64,000 bases of DNA from Fontivita pretiosa (GCF_050410795.1 NZ_CP191258.1:1178001-1242000); one strand, 5' to 3'; shown: positions 41,589 to 51,564, counted from the stretch's first letter. Translations and numbers: made by a program. Notes: generated by a model not told the origin, from the letters alone.

Positions 41589-44500
41589 CACGGCAGCGAC
41601 GCAACCGAAGTGGACCCGCGAGCAGCGTGACGGGATCCAGACCGTGGGTGTGAGCCTGCTGGTATCCGCGGCGGCGGGCAGCGGCAAGACCGCGGTGCTG
41701 GCAGAGCGTTGCGCGTATCTGGTCTGCGATGCGAAAGAACCGTGCGACGTTGACGAGCTGCTGGTGGTGACCTTCACGCAGGCGGCGGCGGCGGAGATGC
41801 GCAGCCGGATCGAGTCGGCGCTGCGCCAACGACTTGCCGCGGCCGGCGAATCGGATCAGCGTCTGGCCCGACAACTGCTCCTGCTGGACAGGGCGCAAAT
41901 CAGCACCCTGCACGGATTCTGCGCAACGCTGCTGCGGCGGCACTTCCACCTGCTGGGACTGGATCCGGCCTTCCGCGTGCTCGATGAGGAGGAGACGATG
42001 CTCCTCCGCCACGATGTCGCCAGGCAACTGTTCGACCAGCGCTACGAAACCGACGCAACCGGGCAGTTCCATCGCTTCATCGATACCTATGGCAACGGAA
42101 ACGACCAGCCCCTGCTTCAGCGCGTGATCCGGATGCACGAGCTGATGAACAGCGTGCTGGATCCCGAGGGCTGGATGCAGGCGGCGGTGGCGCGCATCAG
42201 CCAGGCTGCCGACGCCCCGCACCTGGCCGAAACAGACCTGGGCCGGGCCTTTGCCCGGAAGATCATCACATGGCTGGAGAGCATCAGGCAGGGCTGGGTA
42301 AAGCTGGCGAAGGCGATCAACCGGATCGAGGGCCTTGAGCCGTACGTCGAGTGGGTCAATGAGTACATCGCAGCCGTTCAGCACTGGCGCAAGGTGTTCG
42401 GCGAAGGGAATTTTGATGCGCTGGGTCGGCAGATCAGCTCATTTGATCCCGGAAGGCTTCCGCCGATTTCCAAGGCGCCGCCCGAAAAGGAGCGGATCAA
42501 GGCACAGATCGACGCGCTGCGCAAGCAGATGAAACAACAGTCGATGGACGACCTGTGCCGGTTCACGGAGCAGCAGTGGCGCGACGGGCTGAAGCAGATC
42601 CAGCCGGCCGTCGAAGTGTTCGTGGATCTGGTCCGTGAGTTCGGCCGGCGATTTGATTCGGCCAAGCGGGAACTGCGCGCGCTTGATTTTTCCGATCTGG
42701 AACGGATGGCGCTGCGGATTCTGCGCGCCAATGATCACGGCGAAGACCTGACGCCTTCGGCGGTCGCGCTGGACTGCCATCGGAAGTTCCGCCACGTCCT
42801 GGTGGATGAGTATCAGGACATCAACGAAGTTCAGGAGGCGATTCTGAAGCTGGTCAGCCGCGAGTGCGTGTGCGAAAGCCCCAGCGCGCCAGCCAAGGGA
42901 CGGCGCGGGGCAAATCGGCCTTCGCTCACCGGCTCCGATCCGTCTGATTCGACTCCGAACCTGTTCACGGTCGGCGACGTCAAGCAGAGCATTTACCGAT
43001 TCCGGCTGGCGGATCCGACGCGATTCCTCACCCGCCAGCGGCATCTTCTCAAAGGTGCGGCGGCGCGGTGCATGGTCATCGATCTGAGCAGCAATTTCCG
43101 CAGTCGCGGGCCGCTGCTGGAGGTGATCAACGGGGTGTTCGAGCGGCTGATGACGCCGGAGGCGGCGGATATCGAATATGACCAGTCGCAGCGGCTGCGT
43201 GCGGCGGCGAGTTTTCCGCCGGCCCACGGCGTCACCTGCTTCAGCGGCGCGCCGGTCGAGCTGCACCTGCTGCCACAGCCGGCTCGCGGCGGCGAGGAGT
43301 CAACTGACCAGTCCGACGACGCCGATTCGGATCTGGACCTGGACCGCACCGAGCGCGAGGCCGCCTTCGTCGCCAAACGCATCGCCGATCTGCTGGCCAG
43401 CGGGATCCACGTCGCCGACAAGGCCGCCGATGGCACTGCAATCCTGCGCCCGATTCGCTGGCGCGACATCGTCGTGCTGTTGCGCTCGATGAAGTACAAG
43501 AGCCGGCAGTTCGCCGAGGCCCTGCGCGCGGCGGGGATCCCCGTGCACACCGAGAGCGGCAGCGGCTTTTTCAATGCGATGGAGATCCGCGACATGCGGG
43601 CGCTGCTGAGCGTGCTGGACAACCAGCAGCAGGACATTCCGCTGGCGGCGGTGCTGCGAAGCCCGCTGGCGGGGCTGGCCGATCCGGACGACAGCCTGGC
43701 GCGCATACGCATGCAATATCCCGACCCCGCCCGTGTGCCGTTTCATCGCGCCGTGGTGCTCTATTCCAACCAGGTAGACGACGAGCTGGCGGCGCAGCTC
43801 CGGGCGTTTCTGGCTGATCTGCGCGAGTGGCGACGCCTGGCACACCGCCGCCCGCTGGCCGAGGTTCTCTGGCACATCTACGACAGCACCGGTTACCTGG
43901 CGTTCTGCGCCGGCATGCCCGACGGGCAGCAACGCGTGGCCAACCTGATCGATCTGCACGAGCGCGCCCGACAGTTCGGATCGTTCCAGCGACAGGGACT
44001 GTCGCGATTCATCCAGTTCCTGGACAGCCTGGATGCACAGTCGGAGCTGGGCCAGCCGCCGATCGCCAGCGAGGCCGACGACGTCGTGAAGGTGATGAGC
44101 ATTCATCGCGCCAAGGGGCTGGAGTTTCCGGTGGTGATCGTGCCGGACCTTGGGCGAAAGCACAATCTGGAGGACATCAGGGGGGCGATGCTCGTCGATC
44201 GCGAGGCCGGGATCGGCTTTGCCGTGGTGGATGAGCCCAGGCGTGTGCGGTATCCCTCGCTGGCACAGGTTCTGGTCAAGGACCGCATTCATCAGCAGAC
44301 GCTGGCCGAGGAGCTGCGCGTGCTGTACGTGGCGATGACGCGTGCCCGGGAACATCTGATTCTGGTTGGCACGTGCAGGCCGCAGGCTCCGCAGCAGTGG
44401 CGTGAGGAATGGTCGTCGCACGTTGGCCCCCTGCCGCCGCAACACATTCTCGGTGCCGCCTCGATGCTCGAGTGGATCGGTCCTGTGGCGGCGGCGATGG

Positions 44501-45372
44501 AGGGGGCCAGGGTCAAAGACCGCATCCAGATCATCTGGCACGAAGCCGACGAAGTCGAACAATGGGCTGCGCAGCTCGCCCGCCGAACACAGCTCGGCCA
44601 GACGCAACAGCAACTGGCCAGGCTTCAGCCGCTTTCGCCGCCTCCGGCAATGCACCCGGCGGCAAAGCGCGTGGTGGAACGGCTGACCTGGGCATACCCG
44701 TACAGAGCGTACACATCGCTTCCCGCAGCCGCGTCGGTCGCCACGCTGACCAAGCACGGGCGCACGGCACCTGCGGGCCACAGCCCCTCCCGGCAATCTT
44801 TGGTGCAGTTCGACATCGAGCTGCCCTCGCCCGCTTGCGTGCTGGAAGATCTGACCATCGCGCCTTCGGACCTGGGAACCGCCACTCACCTGGTCCTGGA
44901 GCACCTGGACTTTTCACGCACCTGCGACCGCGCCGACCTGCGCGAGCAGATTGCCGAGATGGTGCGGACCAGGCGCATCGCGCCCGGGCTGGCCGAGGCC
45001 GTCGATGTCGATTCAATTATGTGGCTGATGTCCACCGAGCTTGGCCGGATGCTCCGTCACAATGCCCGGCAACTGCGTCGGGAACTGCCCGTGTATTATC
45101 CGATTGACCCGCCCGGACAATCCGAGGTATCCGATCCGCTGGACCGGATCATGGTGCGCGGGCGAATCGACGTGCTGATCCCGGATTCGACGGGGTGGGT
45201 GGTGGCGGACTTCAAGACCGACCGGGTCACTGAACAGACGATCGATGCGCGCGTCGAGTTCTATCGCCCCCAGGTGGACAGCTATCGCGCCGCCATCGAG
45301 CGAATCGCCGGACAGAAAGTGAAGGCGGCGTATCTTGCGTTTCTCACGCCGCGGATCCTGAGGACGCTGTAG
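41572..45372 (+). CDS. addA: ATP-dependent helicase/nuclease subunit AddA
   Basis: 1266 residues, UvrD/Rep-type helicase plus nuclease. Motifs: VSAAAGSGKTAVLAERC (Walker A), VTFTQAAAAEMRSRIE, STLHGFCATLLR, LVDEYQDINEVQEAIL (Walker B), VGDVKQSIYRFRLADP, MSIHRAKGLEFPVVIVPD and EELRVLYVAMTRAREHLILVG. The C-terminal RecB-like nuclease has MVRGRIDVLIPDSTGWVVADFKTDR with the D...DxK catalytic set. Translation starts inside the end of addB, so the subunits are co-translated in equal amounts. The stop is 42 bp from the convergent lpd stop. Confidence 0.95.
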   Translation: MAARHDTAATQPKWTREQRDGIQTVGVSLLVSAAAGSGKTAVLAERCAYLVCDAKEPCDVDELLVVTFTQAAAAEMRSRIESALRQRLAAAGESDQRLARQLLLLDRAQISTLHGFCATLLRRHFHLLGLDPAFRVLDEEETMLLRHDVARQLFDQRYETDATGQFHRFIDTYGNGNDQPLLQRVIRMHELMNSVLDPEGWMQAAVARISQAADAPHLAETDLGRAFARKIITWLESIRQGWVKLAKAINRIEGLEPYVEWVNEYIAAVQHWRKVFGEGNFDALGRQISSFDPGRLPPISKAPPEKERIKAQIDALRKQMKQQSMDDLCRFTEQQWRDGLKQIQPAVEVFVDLVREFGRRFDSAKRELRALDFSDLERMALRILRANDHGEDLTPSAVALDCHRKFRHVLVDEYQDINEVQEAILKLVSRECVCESPSAPAKGRRGANRPSLTGSDPSDSTPNLFTVGDVKQSIYRFRLADPTRFLTRQRHLLKGAAARCMVIDLSSNFRSRGPLLEVINGVFERLMTPEAADIEYDQSQRLRAAASFPPAHGVTCFSGAPVELHLLPQPARGGEESTDQSDDADSDLDLDRTEREAAFVAKRIADLLASGIHVADKAADGTAILRPIRWRDIVVLLRSMKYKSRQFAEALRAAGIPVHTESGSGFFNAMEIRDMRALLSVLDNQQQDIPLAAVLRSPLAGLADPDDSLARIRMQYPDPARVPFHRAVVLYSNQVDDELAAQLRAFLADLREWRRLAHRRPLAEVLWHIYDSTGYLAFCAGMPDGQQRVANLIDLHERARQFGSFQRQGLSRFIQFLDSLDAQSELGQPPIASEADDVVKVMSIHRAKGLEFPVVIVPDLGRKHNLEDIRGAMLVDREAGIGFAVVDEPRRVRYPSLAQVLVKDRIHQQTLAEELRVLYVAMTRAREHLILVGTCRPQAPQQWREEWSSHVGPLPPQHILGAASMLEWIGPVAAAMEGARVKDRIQIIWHEADEVEQWAAQLARRTQLGQTQQQLARLQPLSPPPAMHPAAKRVVERLTWAYPYRAYTSLPAAASVATLTKHGRTAPAGHSPSRQSLVQFDIELPSPACVLEDLTIAPSDLGTATHLVLEHLDFSRTCDRADLREQIAEMVRTRRIAPGLAEAVDVDSIMWLMSTELGRMLRHNARQLRRELPVYYPIDPPGQSEVSDPLDRIMVRGRIDVLIPDSTGWVVADFKTDRVTEQTIDARVEFYRPQVDSYRAAIERIAGQKVKAAYLAFLTPRILRTL

Positions 45373-45414
45373 AGCCGACGCATCGGCGCCGATCCGGCAG
45401 CACGCGCGCAGGCG

Positions 45415-46812
45415 CTACAGGTGGATGGACCGGTTCAGCGCAACACCCGCGGCCTCCATGATCGCTTCGCTGATCGTCGGATGCGGGTGCATCGCCTGGA
45501 TGATCTCCTCTTCGGTGGCCTCCAGGTTCCGGGCCAGGACCAGTTCGCCAAGCAGCTCGGTGACGTTTTCGCCGATCATGTGCACGCCGAGCAGCTCGCC
45601 ATACCTGGAATCGAAGATCAACTTCACGAAGCCGTCGGCTTCTCCCGCGGCCAGTGCCCGGCCGCTGGCCTGGAGCGGAAACTTGCCGATGCGGATCTGC
45701 CTGCCCGCGTCGCGCGCCGCCTTTTCGGTCAGGCCCATGCTGGCAACGGACGGATGGGTGTAGGTGCAGCCCGGGATGAATCGATAGTCGATGCGGTGAT
45801 CGCTCACGCCGGCGATCCGCTCGACGCAGATCACCGCCTCGTGGTGCGCAACGTGCGCCAGCCACGGCGGGCCGATCACGTCCCCCACCGCCCATACGTT
45901 CTCGATGTTGGTGCGATACCTCTCGTCCACTTTGACGTGACCCTTGAACAGCTCCAGGGGCACATCCGCCGCCGCCAGGCCTTGCACGTTTCCCGTCACG
46001 CCAATCGCCACCAGGCATACGTCGGCTTCGACACTGCCGGCGCCTTTGGGGCCATTGAGCGTCAGCTTCACGCCTTTGTCGGTCTTCTCGACCTTCTCGG
46101 TTCTGGTTTTGGTATGGATCCTGATGCCGTTTTTGGCAAAGACCTTCTCCAGGGCGATCGAAACGTCTTCGTCTTCCATCGGCAGCAGGTGATCCAGCAT
46201 CTCGATGATCGTCACTTCAGTGCCGACGGCGTTGTAGAAGTCGGCGAATTCGCAGCCGATCGCGCCGGCGCCGATGATCGCCAGCCGTTTGGGTTGCTGC
46301 GACAGAATCATCGCCTCTCGTGAGCTGATGATCAGCTTGCCGTCGAACTCGGCGCCCGGCAGCGATTTCGGACGCGCGCCGGTGGCGATGACAATGTGCT
46401 CGGCGGTTACCTCCCTGGCTCCATCCTTGTTGTTGATCCGCACCTTGTGCGGCCCGATCAGTTGCCCGACTCCGACTTCGTGTTTCACTTCATACTTGCG
46501 GAACAGATGGGCAATGCCTTTGGCGAGCCTGTCGGCGATCCCGCGGCTGCGCGCAATCATCTTCGCGAAGTCGATCTTCACGTTCTCGCAGGTGATCCCG
46601 AACTCCCCGGCATGATGCCTGATCTTTCGTGCCAGCGCGCCGGCATCCAGAAGCGCCTTGGTGGGGATACATCCCCAGTTCAAGCAGGTGCCGCCGAGGT
46701 TTTCCTTCTCGATGCACAGGACGCGCTTCCTGAGCTGAGCGGCGCGGATCGCCGCCGCGTAGCCCGCAGGTCCCCCGCCGATCACAACGATGTCGAAGTT
46801 GTATGCTGCCAT
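45415..46812 (-). CDS. lpd: Dihydrolipoyl dehydrogenase (E3)
   Basis: 465 residues from the ATG at 46810-46812 (MAAYNFDIVVIGGGPAGYAAA). The FAD site GGGPAG, the redox disulphide GGTCLNWGCIPTKALL, the NAD site IIGAGAIGCEFADFYNAVG, the second FAD motif NVWAVGDV and the C-terminal catalytic HPHPTISEAIMEA are all present. It reoxidises the lipoyl arm of pyruvate dehydrogenase. It follows pdhC on the same strand, but a small gene on the other strand lies between, so it probably has its own promoter. Confidence 0.96.
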   Translation of the reverse strand: MAAYNFDIVVIGGGPAGYAAAIRAAQLRKRVLCIEKENLGGTCLNWGCIPTKALLDAGALARKIRHHAGEFGITCENVKIDFAKMIARSRGIADRLAKGIAHLFRKYEVKHEVGVGQLIGPHKVRINNKDGAREVTAEHIVIATGARPKSLPGAEFDGKLIISSREAMILSQQPKRLAIIGAGAIGCEFADFYNAVGTEVTIIEMLDHLLPMEDEDVSIALEKVFAKNGIRIHTKTRTEKVEKTDKGVKLTLNGPKGAGSVEADVCLVAIGVTGNVQGLAAADVPLELFKGHVKVDERYRTNIENVWAVGDVIGPPWLAHVAHHEAVICVERIAGVSDHRIDYRFIPGCTYTHPSVASMGLTEKAARDAGRQIRIGKFPLQASGRALAAGEADGFVKLIFDSRYGELLGVHMIGENVTELLGELVLARNLEATEEEIIQAMHPHPTISEAIMEAAGVALNRSIHL

Positions 46813-47155
46813 GTCTGTTGGATCTTTGCTCGAAGGCGACGGATGATAGGGAAAGCCGAGGCGAATGTCACTGGGACCCGACGCGACGGGTCTACCGGGA
46901 CTGCGGAGTTGCACGTGAGCATGCCAGCTTCTGTCACAGGGGTCCCGCCCGTACTGAGCGGCATCAAGTGATCAATAGCCCGGAGATCAGACTTCCAATT
47001 CGAATGCACCCTGCATGGCCGGGACGGCCACGCCACAATTGGCTCGTCGCCGCCCGTGACACGAAAACATTCCGTTACCGACCCCGGGGTTCAATCTTGC
47101 CGTCGATTGCGAGCTTCCCCGAAATCAGCACACCCAACGCGGCTATGATCGCTTT
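46813..47155. other. Intergenic region, no gene recognised
   Basis: 343 bp between the divergent starts of lpd and the small membrane gene at 47156. It must hold both promoters. I see no RNA gene, repeat family or conserved frame in it. Confidence 0.5.
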
Positions 47156-47503
47156 GTGGATTCTGAACAGCGCCATCCGCAACCGCGCACGCTCAGCTAC
47201 CTGGCGGTGGCGGCGGAATCCGAGCCGGCGCCGGCGATCATCCCCGCGGCGCTGAGTCTGGCGTTCGGCATCGCCGCGGTCGTGTTCCTGTTGGGAATAT
47301 GCGCCGGGGTGTGGTCGGCGCTGCTTCCCCCTGTGGCGCGACACGCCGGGTGGATCTGCGCCGTCCTGTCGATTCTGACCATGTCTTGCGCCGCGCTGGG
47401 GGCCTATCGCGCCCCGCGCGAATCCGGCTGGTATCACATCGCCTGGCTCAGCTACGGCATAGGCATCCTCGTCGGCGCCTTCACGCCACTGCTGTTCCTG
47501 TGA
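47156..47503 (+). CDS. Small membrane protein between lpd and pdhC
   Basis: 115 residues, GTG start. After a polar N-terminus there are three membrane segments: AALSLAFGIAAVVFLLGICAGVW, WICAVLSILTMSCAALGAY and WLSYGIGILVGAFTPLLFL. No family is recognised. It lies on the opposite strand from the pdh genes, convergent with pdhC (59 bp between the stops) and divergent from lpd. Codon use looks like that of the neighbours. Confidence 0.6.
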   Translation: MDSEQRHPQPRTLSYLAVAAESEPAPAIIPAALSLAFGIAAVVFLLGICAGVWSALLPPVARHAGWICAVLSILTMSCAALGAYRAPRESGWYHIAWLSYGIGILVGAFTPLLFL

Positions 47504-47562
47504 GCGCCGCTGCGGCTTTCCGCGGCTGGACAACCCGCTTGCGGTCCAGCGGATTTTCACAT

Positions 47563-48927
47563 CTATACCAGCATCATCCCCGGCTCTTCGAGCAACTGCT
47601 TGAGGGTTCGCAGAAACTCTGCGGCGGTGGCGCCGTCTACGGCGCGATGGTCGGCGCTGAGCGTCACGCTCAACATCGTGCGCGCAACCACCGCCTCGCC
47701 GCGAACCACGGGGCGTTTCTCGGCCGCGCCGATCGCCAGAATCCCCACCTCCGGCGGATTGATGATCGCGCTGAATTCCCTGACCCCATACGTTCCCAGG
47801 TTGCTCACGGTAAACGTCGCGCCGCTCATTTCCTCGCCCTTGAGCTTCTGGGCGCGGGCACGCTCCACAAGATCGGCGCTGCGCAGACGGATCTCACGCA
47901 ACCCCATCTGGTTGATGTTTCGCAACACCGGCACGATCAACCCCTCCGGCAGCGCGACGGCCATCCCCAGATGCACATCGCCGAAACGCGTGATCTCGTT
48001 GGCGGCCAGGTGGGCGTTCAGCGCCGGGTGCCGCAGCAGCGCGGTGGCGACGGCCTTGGCAATGAAATCCCCCAGCGACAGGCGCACGCCCTCACTTTCA
48101 AGCTGCTGATTGATGCGTTGCCGCAGATTCACAAGCTCTTCAACGTCGATGTCGATCGTTTCGTAGAAGTGCGGGATCTGTTGTTTGGCCTGCTGGAGCC
48201 GCTGCGCGATCGTGGCCCGCATTTTGGTCAGGGGGATGGTCTGCTTCTGGCCAGAGGCGATTCGCTGAGGCAGAGGCTGCGCGGCGGCAGGTCTGGTGGG
48301 CGGCTGTGGCGTCGGCTGAGGCGCGGCGGCGCCCGCCAGTGCCGCCTCGATGTCGCGTTGCACGATTCGTCCACCGGGGCCGCTGCCGCGGATGCTGCGG
48401 ATGTCGAGGCCGCGTTCTTCGGCCATTCGCCGCGCCAGCGGAGAGATGCGAATGCGTGGCTCCTGATCGCCGCCGGGCGGTGGCGCCGGGGGCGAAGGCG
48501 CGGTTGTGGGTGCGGCGGCGGCCGGGGCGGTGGTTGTGGCGCGGGCAGTCTGACGCTCTGCCTCGCGGCGCATGTCTCCTTCGGTTCCGACAGCCGCCAG
48601 CTCCTGCGGCGCCGCGGCCGGCGCGGCAGCGGCAGCGCCGCCGCCCTTGCCTCCGGAAAACTCACGCTTGACCGCCGCCGGGTCTTCGCCCGGCGAGGCC
48701 AGCACCGCAATCCGCTCGCCGACCTTCACCTTCTGGCCTTCGCGGGCGTCGATCAGCGCCAGCGTGCCGGATTCGAACGACTCCATCTCCATCGTCGCCT
48801 TGTCGGTCTCCACCTCCGCGATCGTCTCGCCGGCCTTGACCTTGTCCCCCTCCTTCTTCAGCCACTTGACGACGGTCCCCTCGCTCATGGTGTCCGAGAG
48901 CTGGGGCATGGTGATCTCAACGGGCAT
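47563..48927 (-). CDS. pdhC: Pyruvate dehydrogenase E2, dihydrolipoamide acetyltransferase
   Basis: 454 residues. The N-terminal lipoyl domain has the modified lysine in ETDKATMEMES (about K42). An Ala/Pro-rich linker follows (about 95-155), then the peripheral subunit-binding domain (RISPLARRMAEERGLDIRSIRGSGPGGRIVQRDIE). The catalytic domain ends with LSADHRAVDGATAAEFLRTL, containing the active-site DHRxxDG. One lipoyl domain only. It forms the core of the complex with the E1 subunits encoded just upstream. Confidence 0.95.
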   Translation of the reverse strand: MPVEITMPQLSDTMSEGTVVKWLKKEGDKVKAGETIAEVETDKATMEMESFESGTLALIDAREGQKVKVGERIAVLASPGEDPAAVKREFSGGKGGGAAAAAPAAAPQELAAVGTEGDMRREAERQTARATTTAPAAAAPTTAPSPPAPPPGGDQEPRIRISPLARRMAEERGLDIRSIRGSGPGGRIVQRDIEAALAGAAAPQPTPQPPTRPAAAQPLPQRIASGQKQTIPLTKMRATIAQRLQQAKQQIPHFYETIDIDVEELVNLRQRINQQLESEGVRLSLGDFIAKAVATALLRHPALNAHLAANEITRFGDVHLGMAVALPEGLIVPVLRNINQMGLREIRLRSADLVERARAQKLKGEEMSGATFTVSNLGTYGVREFSAIINPPEVGILAIGAAEKRPVVRGEAVVARTMLSVTLSADHRAVDGATAAEFLRTLKQLLEEPGMMLV

Positions 48928-48953
48928 GTCACGCTCCGCGCAGACAGGATAAG

Positions 48954-48992
48954 GGCAGAAGGATGAATGAAAGCAATCTTCATCCTTCTGCC
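48954..48992. repeat. Inverted repeat between pdhB and pdhC
   Basis: 14-bp arms GGCAGAAGGATGAA (48954-48967) and TTCATCCTTCTGCC (48979-48992) around 11 bases, followed by direct repeats of TTCATCCT up to 49012. A stem here could tune the pdhB:pdhC ratio by RNA processing. There is no U-run on the coding strand after the stem, so a simple terminator is unlikely. Confidence 0.7.
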
Positions 48993-49006
48993 TTCATCCT
49001 TCATCC

Positions 49007-49987
49007 TCATCTGTAACAGACTTCCTTCACTGCCTGCACAACCTTTTCGACGCTGGGCTGCATGGCCAGCTCCAGATAATGGTTGAACGGCACGGGCACA
49101 TCTTCGCTGCACACGCGCTTGATCGGCGCGTCCAGGTCGTCGAAGAGCTTTTCGCCCAGACGCGCCTGGATGCCGGCGCCCATCCCGCAGAACGGCCAGT
49201 CCTCGTCAACGACTACCAGCCGGTGTGTTTTCTGGACCGAATCGATAATCGCCTGCTCGTCCAGCGGGCGAAGCGTGCGCAGGTCGATCACGTCCGCTTC
49301 GATCTGGTGATGCCGGGCCAGCTCATCAGCGGCCCGCAGCACCATCTTCATCACCTTGCCATAGCTGACCAGCGTGACGTCGTCGCCGCGGCGTTTCACA
49401 TCGGCCACGCCGATGGGAACGGTGTACTCCCCTTCCGGCACTTCGCCTCGGTCGTTGAGCATCAACTCGGATTCCAGGAAGATCACCGGGTCGTCGCAGC
49501 GGATGGCGCTTTTGAGCAGTCCCTTGGCGTCGTAGGGATTGGACGGAGCGATCACGACCAGCCCCGGCACGCGGGCATACCAGGCCTCGACCCGATGGCT
49601 GTGCGTGGCGCCCAGTTGATGGGCGATGCCGTTACCGCCGCGAAACACGATCGGCAGCTTCACCTGCCCGCCGGACATGTAGCGGATGTTCGCCGCGTTG
49701 TTCACGAGCTGATCGAAGCAGACCAGCGAGAAGCTCCAGCTCATGAACTCGATGATGGGTCGCAGCCCGGCCATCGCCGCGCCGATGCCCAGCCCGGCGA
49801 AGCCGGCTTCGGAGATTGGCGTGTCCAGGACCCGTCGCGGGCCGAAGTGTGCCAGCATCCCCTCGGAAACCTTGTAGGCGCCGTTGTACTGGCCGACTTC
49901 CTCGCCCATGAGAAAGACATTCTCGTCTCGCTCCATTTCCTCCCACATGGCCTGGCGGAGGGCTTCTCGGAATTGGATTTCAGGCAT
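49007..49987 (-). CDS. pdhB: Pyruvate dehydrogenase E1 component, beta subunit
   Basis: 326 residues, MPEIQFREALRQAMWEEMERDENVFLMGEEVGQYNGAYKVSEGM being the typical start, with the thiamine-diphosphate-contacting glutamate in MGEEVG. Further matches are DTPISEAGFAGLGIGAAMAGLRPI, VFRGGNGIAHQLGATHSHRVEAWYARVPGLVV and VDLRTLRPLDEQAI. It pairs with PdhA as an alpha2beta2 tetramer that decarboxylates pyruvate. Its start is 118 bp downstream of the pdhA stop. Confidence 0.95.
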   Translation of the reverse strand: MPEIQFREALRQAMWEEMERDENVFLMGEEVGQYNGAYKVSEGMLAHFGPRRVLDTPISEAGFAGLGIGAAMAGLRPIIEFMSWSFSLVCFDQLVNNAANIRYMSGGQVKLPIVFRGGNGIAHQLGATHSHRVEAWYARVPGLVVIAPSNPYDAKGLLKSAIRCDDPVIFLESELMLNDRGEVPEGEYTVPIGVADVKRRGDDVTLVSYGKVMKMVLRAADELARHHQIEADVIDLRTLRPLDEQAIIDSVQKTHRLVVVDEDWPFCGMGAGIQARLGEKLFDDLDAPIKRVCSEDVPVPFNHYLELAMQPSVEKVVQAVKEVCYR

Positions 49988-50104
49988 AGGTTCTTCTCGT
50001 ACGATCAGATCAACCGCGGATGTTCATTGCCGGGCGAAGGCGCGGCTCATGGAATCGACCGACTCACGCCGCACGTGATTTCGCGGGCGTCGTTGTCGCC
50101 GCCA

Positions 50105-51199
50105 TCACTTTTTGCGCTCCGGGTCGAACGGATAGGTCTCGGCCAGAATATCGGTGTACAGTTCCGTCAGATCCGGATGCGGGCTGGCGTCGGCAAACTT
50201 GACCGCGTCGTCCACAATCTGACGGATCTGCGCCTCATACTCGTTCAGCGTCGCCTCGTCGATCAACCCCTTTTCCTTAAGCCGGTTCTCGTACAACGTG
50301 ATCGGATCGCGCGACCGCCAGTATTGCAGCTCTTCCTTGGTCCGGTACTTCATCGCGTCCGACATCGAGTGGCCGCGATAGCGATACGTGTTGGCCACCA
50401 GGTAACTGGGCCCCTCGCCAGCTCGAGCGCGCTGGCAGGCCTCGGACAGAGCGGCGATCATGGCATCCAGATCGTTGCCGTCCACATTGCGATGCGGCAT
50501 GTTGTATCCGCAGGCGCGCTTGGCCAGGTCCTTCTCGGCGCTGTGCCGCTCGACCTGCGTGCCCATGGCCATCTGGTTGTTCTCGACCACAAAGATGCAC
50601 GGCAGCTTCATGAGGCTGGCCAGGTTCAAGGATTCGTTGAAGGTTCCCTGGTTGACTGCCCCGTCGCCGAAGAGAGTGAAACATACGCCTCCGGTCTGCT
50701 TGTACCAGCAGGCGAAGGCCAGCCCCGTGCCCAGCGGGATCTGTCCGCCGACGATTCCGTGTCCGCCCATGTTTCCCACTTCCACCTGGAAGTAGTGCAT
50801 GGATCCGCCCTTGCCCTTGGAGCAGCCGGTGACACGCCCGAACAGCTCCGCCATCGCCGCGCGCGGGTCCATGCCCAGGGCCAGCGAATGCCCATGATCG
50901 CGATAGCCGTTGATCAGGTAATCTTTGCCCTTCTGGAAGACCGCCGCGATCCCTACTGCCACCGCCTCCTGACCGCTATACAGGTGACAGAACCCCCCGA
51001 TTCGCTGCCCGGGCTTGGTGTATTCCTGGAAGGTGCGTTCTTCAAAGCGGCGGATGAGCATCATCATCCACAGCCGCCGCCGTTCTACGCTTCCATCGCT
51101 GGAACTTCCGCTCTGCAAGGCATTTGTGTCCGCAGACGCGGCACTGCCCGATGCTCGCTTTTCGGTTGGCTTGCGGTCTACCTGATCGGCCACGGCCAT
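50105..51199 (-). CDS. pdhA: Pyruvate dehydrogenase E1 component, alpha subunit
   Basis: 364 residues from the ATG at 51197-51199; a TTG 27 bp upstream is possible. It has the E1-alpha pattern RRFEERTFQEYTKPGQRIGGFCHLYSGQEAVAVG, YRDHGHSLALGMDPRAAMAELFGRVTGCSKGKGGSMH and the thiamine-diphosphate motif GDGAVNQGTFNESLNLA...ENN, with the phosphorylation-loop-like TYRYRGHSMSDAMKYR. The N-terminal 40 residues are Ser/Ala-rich and probably disordered. First gene of the pdhA-pdhB-pdhC group. Confidence 0.95.
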   Translation of the reverse strand: MAVADQVDRKPTEKRASGSAASADTNALQSGSSSDGSVERRRLWMMMLIRRFEERTFQEYTKPGQRIGGFCHLYSGQEAVAVGIAAVFQKGKDYLINGYRDHGHSLALGMDPRAAMAELFGRVTGCSKGKGGSMHYFQVEVGNMGGHGIVGGQIPLGTGLAFACWYKQTGGVCFTLFGDGAVNQGTFNESLNLASLMKLPCIFVVENNQMAMGTQVERHSAEKDLAKRACGYNMPHRNVDGNDLDAMIAALSEACQRARAGEGPSYLVANTYRYRGHSMSDAMKYRTKEELQYWRSRDPITLYENRLKEKGLIDEATLNEYEAQIRQIVDDAVKFADASPHPDLTELYTDILAETYPFDPERKK

Positions 51200-51564
51200 C
51201 GTTGGATTACTCCACAATGAGTCCAAAGTTGCGCGGGTCGGTTCACCCGTTGGCGTGCCGCGGCGCGGGTGGCCGACGCACGCCCTGGTCCGCGGGGCAG
51301 TGTAGTGGAATCCGGCCCACGTTCAACTGCCCCGCCGCTGGACGGTCCTACGATTCGTTCATCGGATCAATCCTAGGCTCCAATCGCCCGTGGATGCGAC
51401 TGACAATCGTGGCGAAGTATCGGTCCGATAGAAGATTATCATCAACACCTGCAACCCCTGACCTCAACACCCCGCGAATCGGGCCCGCTGCAAACTCCGG
51501 GCAGGTAGCACGACGCGCTGGCTGGTGAGTTGACGCTGCACGGTGAGCCGTCGATGATGCAAGC
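51200..51564. other. Intergenic region, no gene recognised
   Basis: 365 bp between the divergent starts of pdhA and the PhaR-like gene. No frame, RNA gene or repeat family is recognisable, and both promoters should lie here. The stretch 51425-51445 (AGAAGATTATCATCAAC) is locally AT-rich. Confidence 0.5.

Noticed and set aside
43300..44904. 534-residue minus-strand open frame opposite addA
   Set aside because: The plus strand encodes all helicase motifs; the antisense frame has none of its own.
45373..45414. ATCGGCGCCGAT palindrome between addA and lpd as a terminator
   Set aside because: Short, no U-run on either side; it may be chance in GC-rich DNA.
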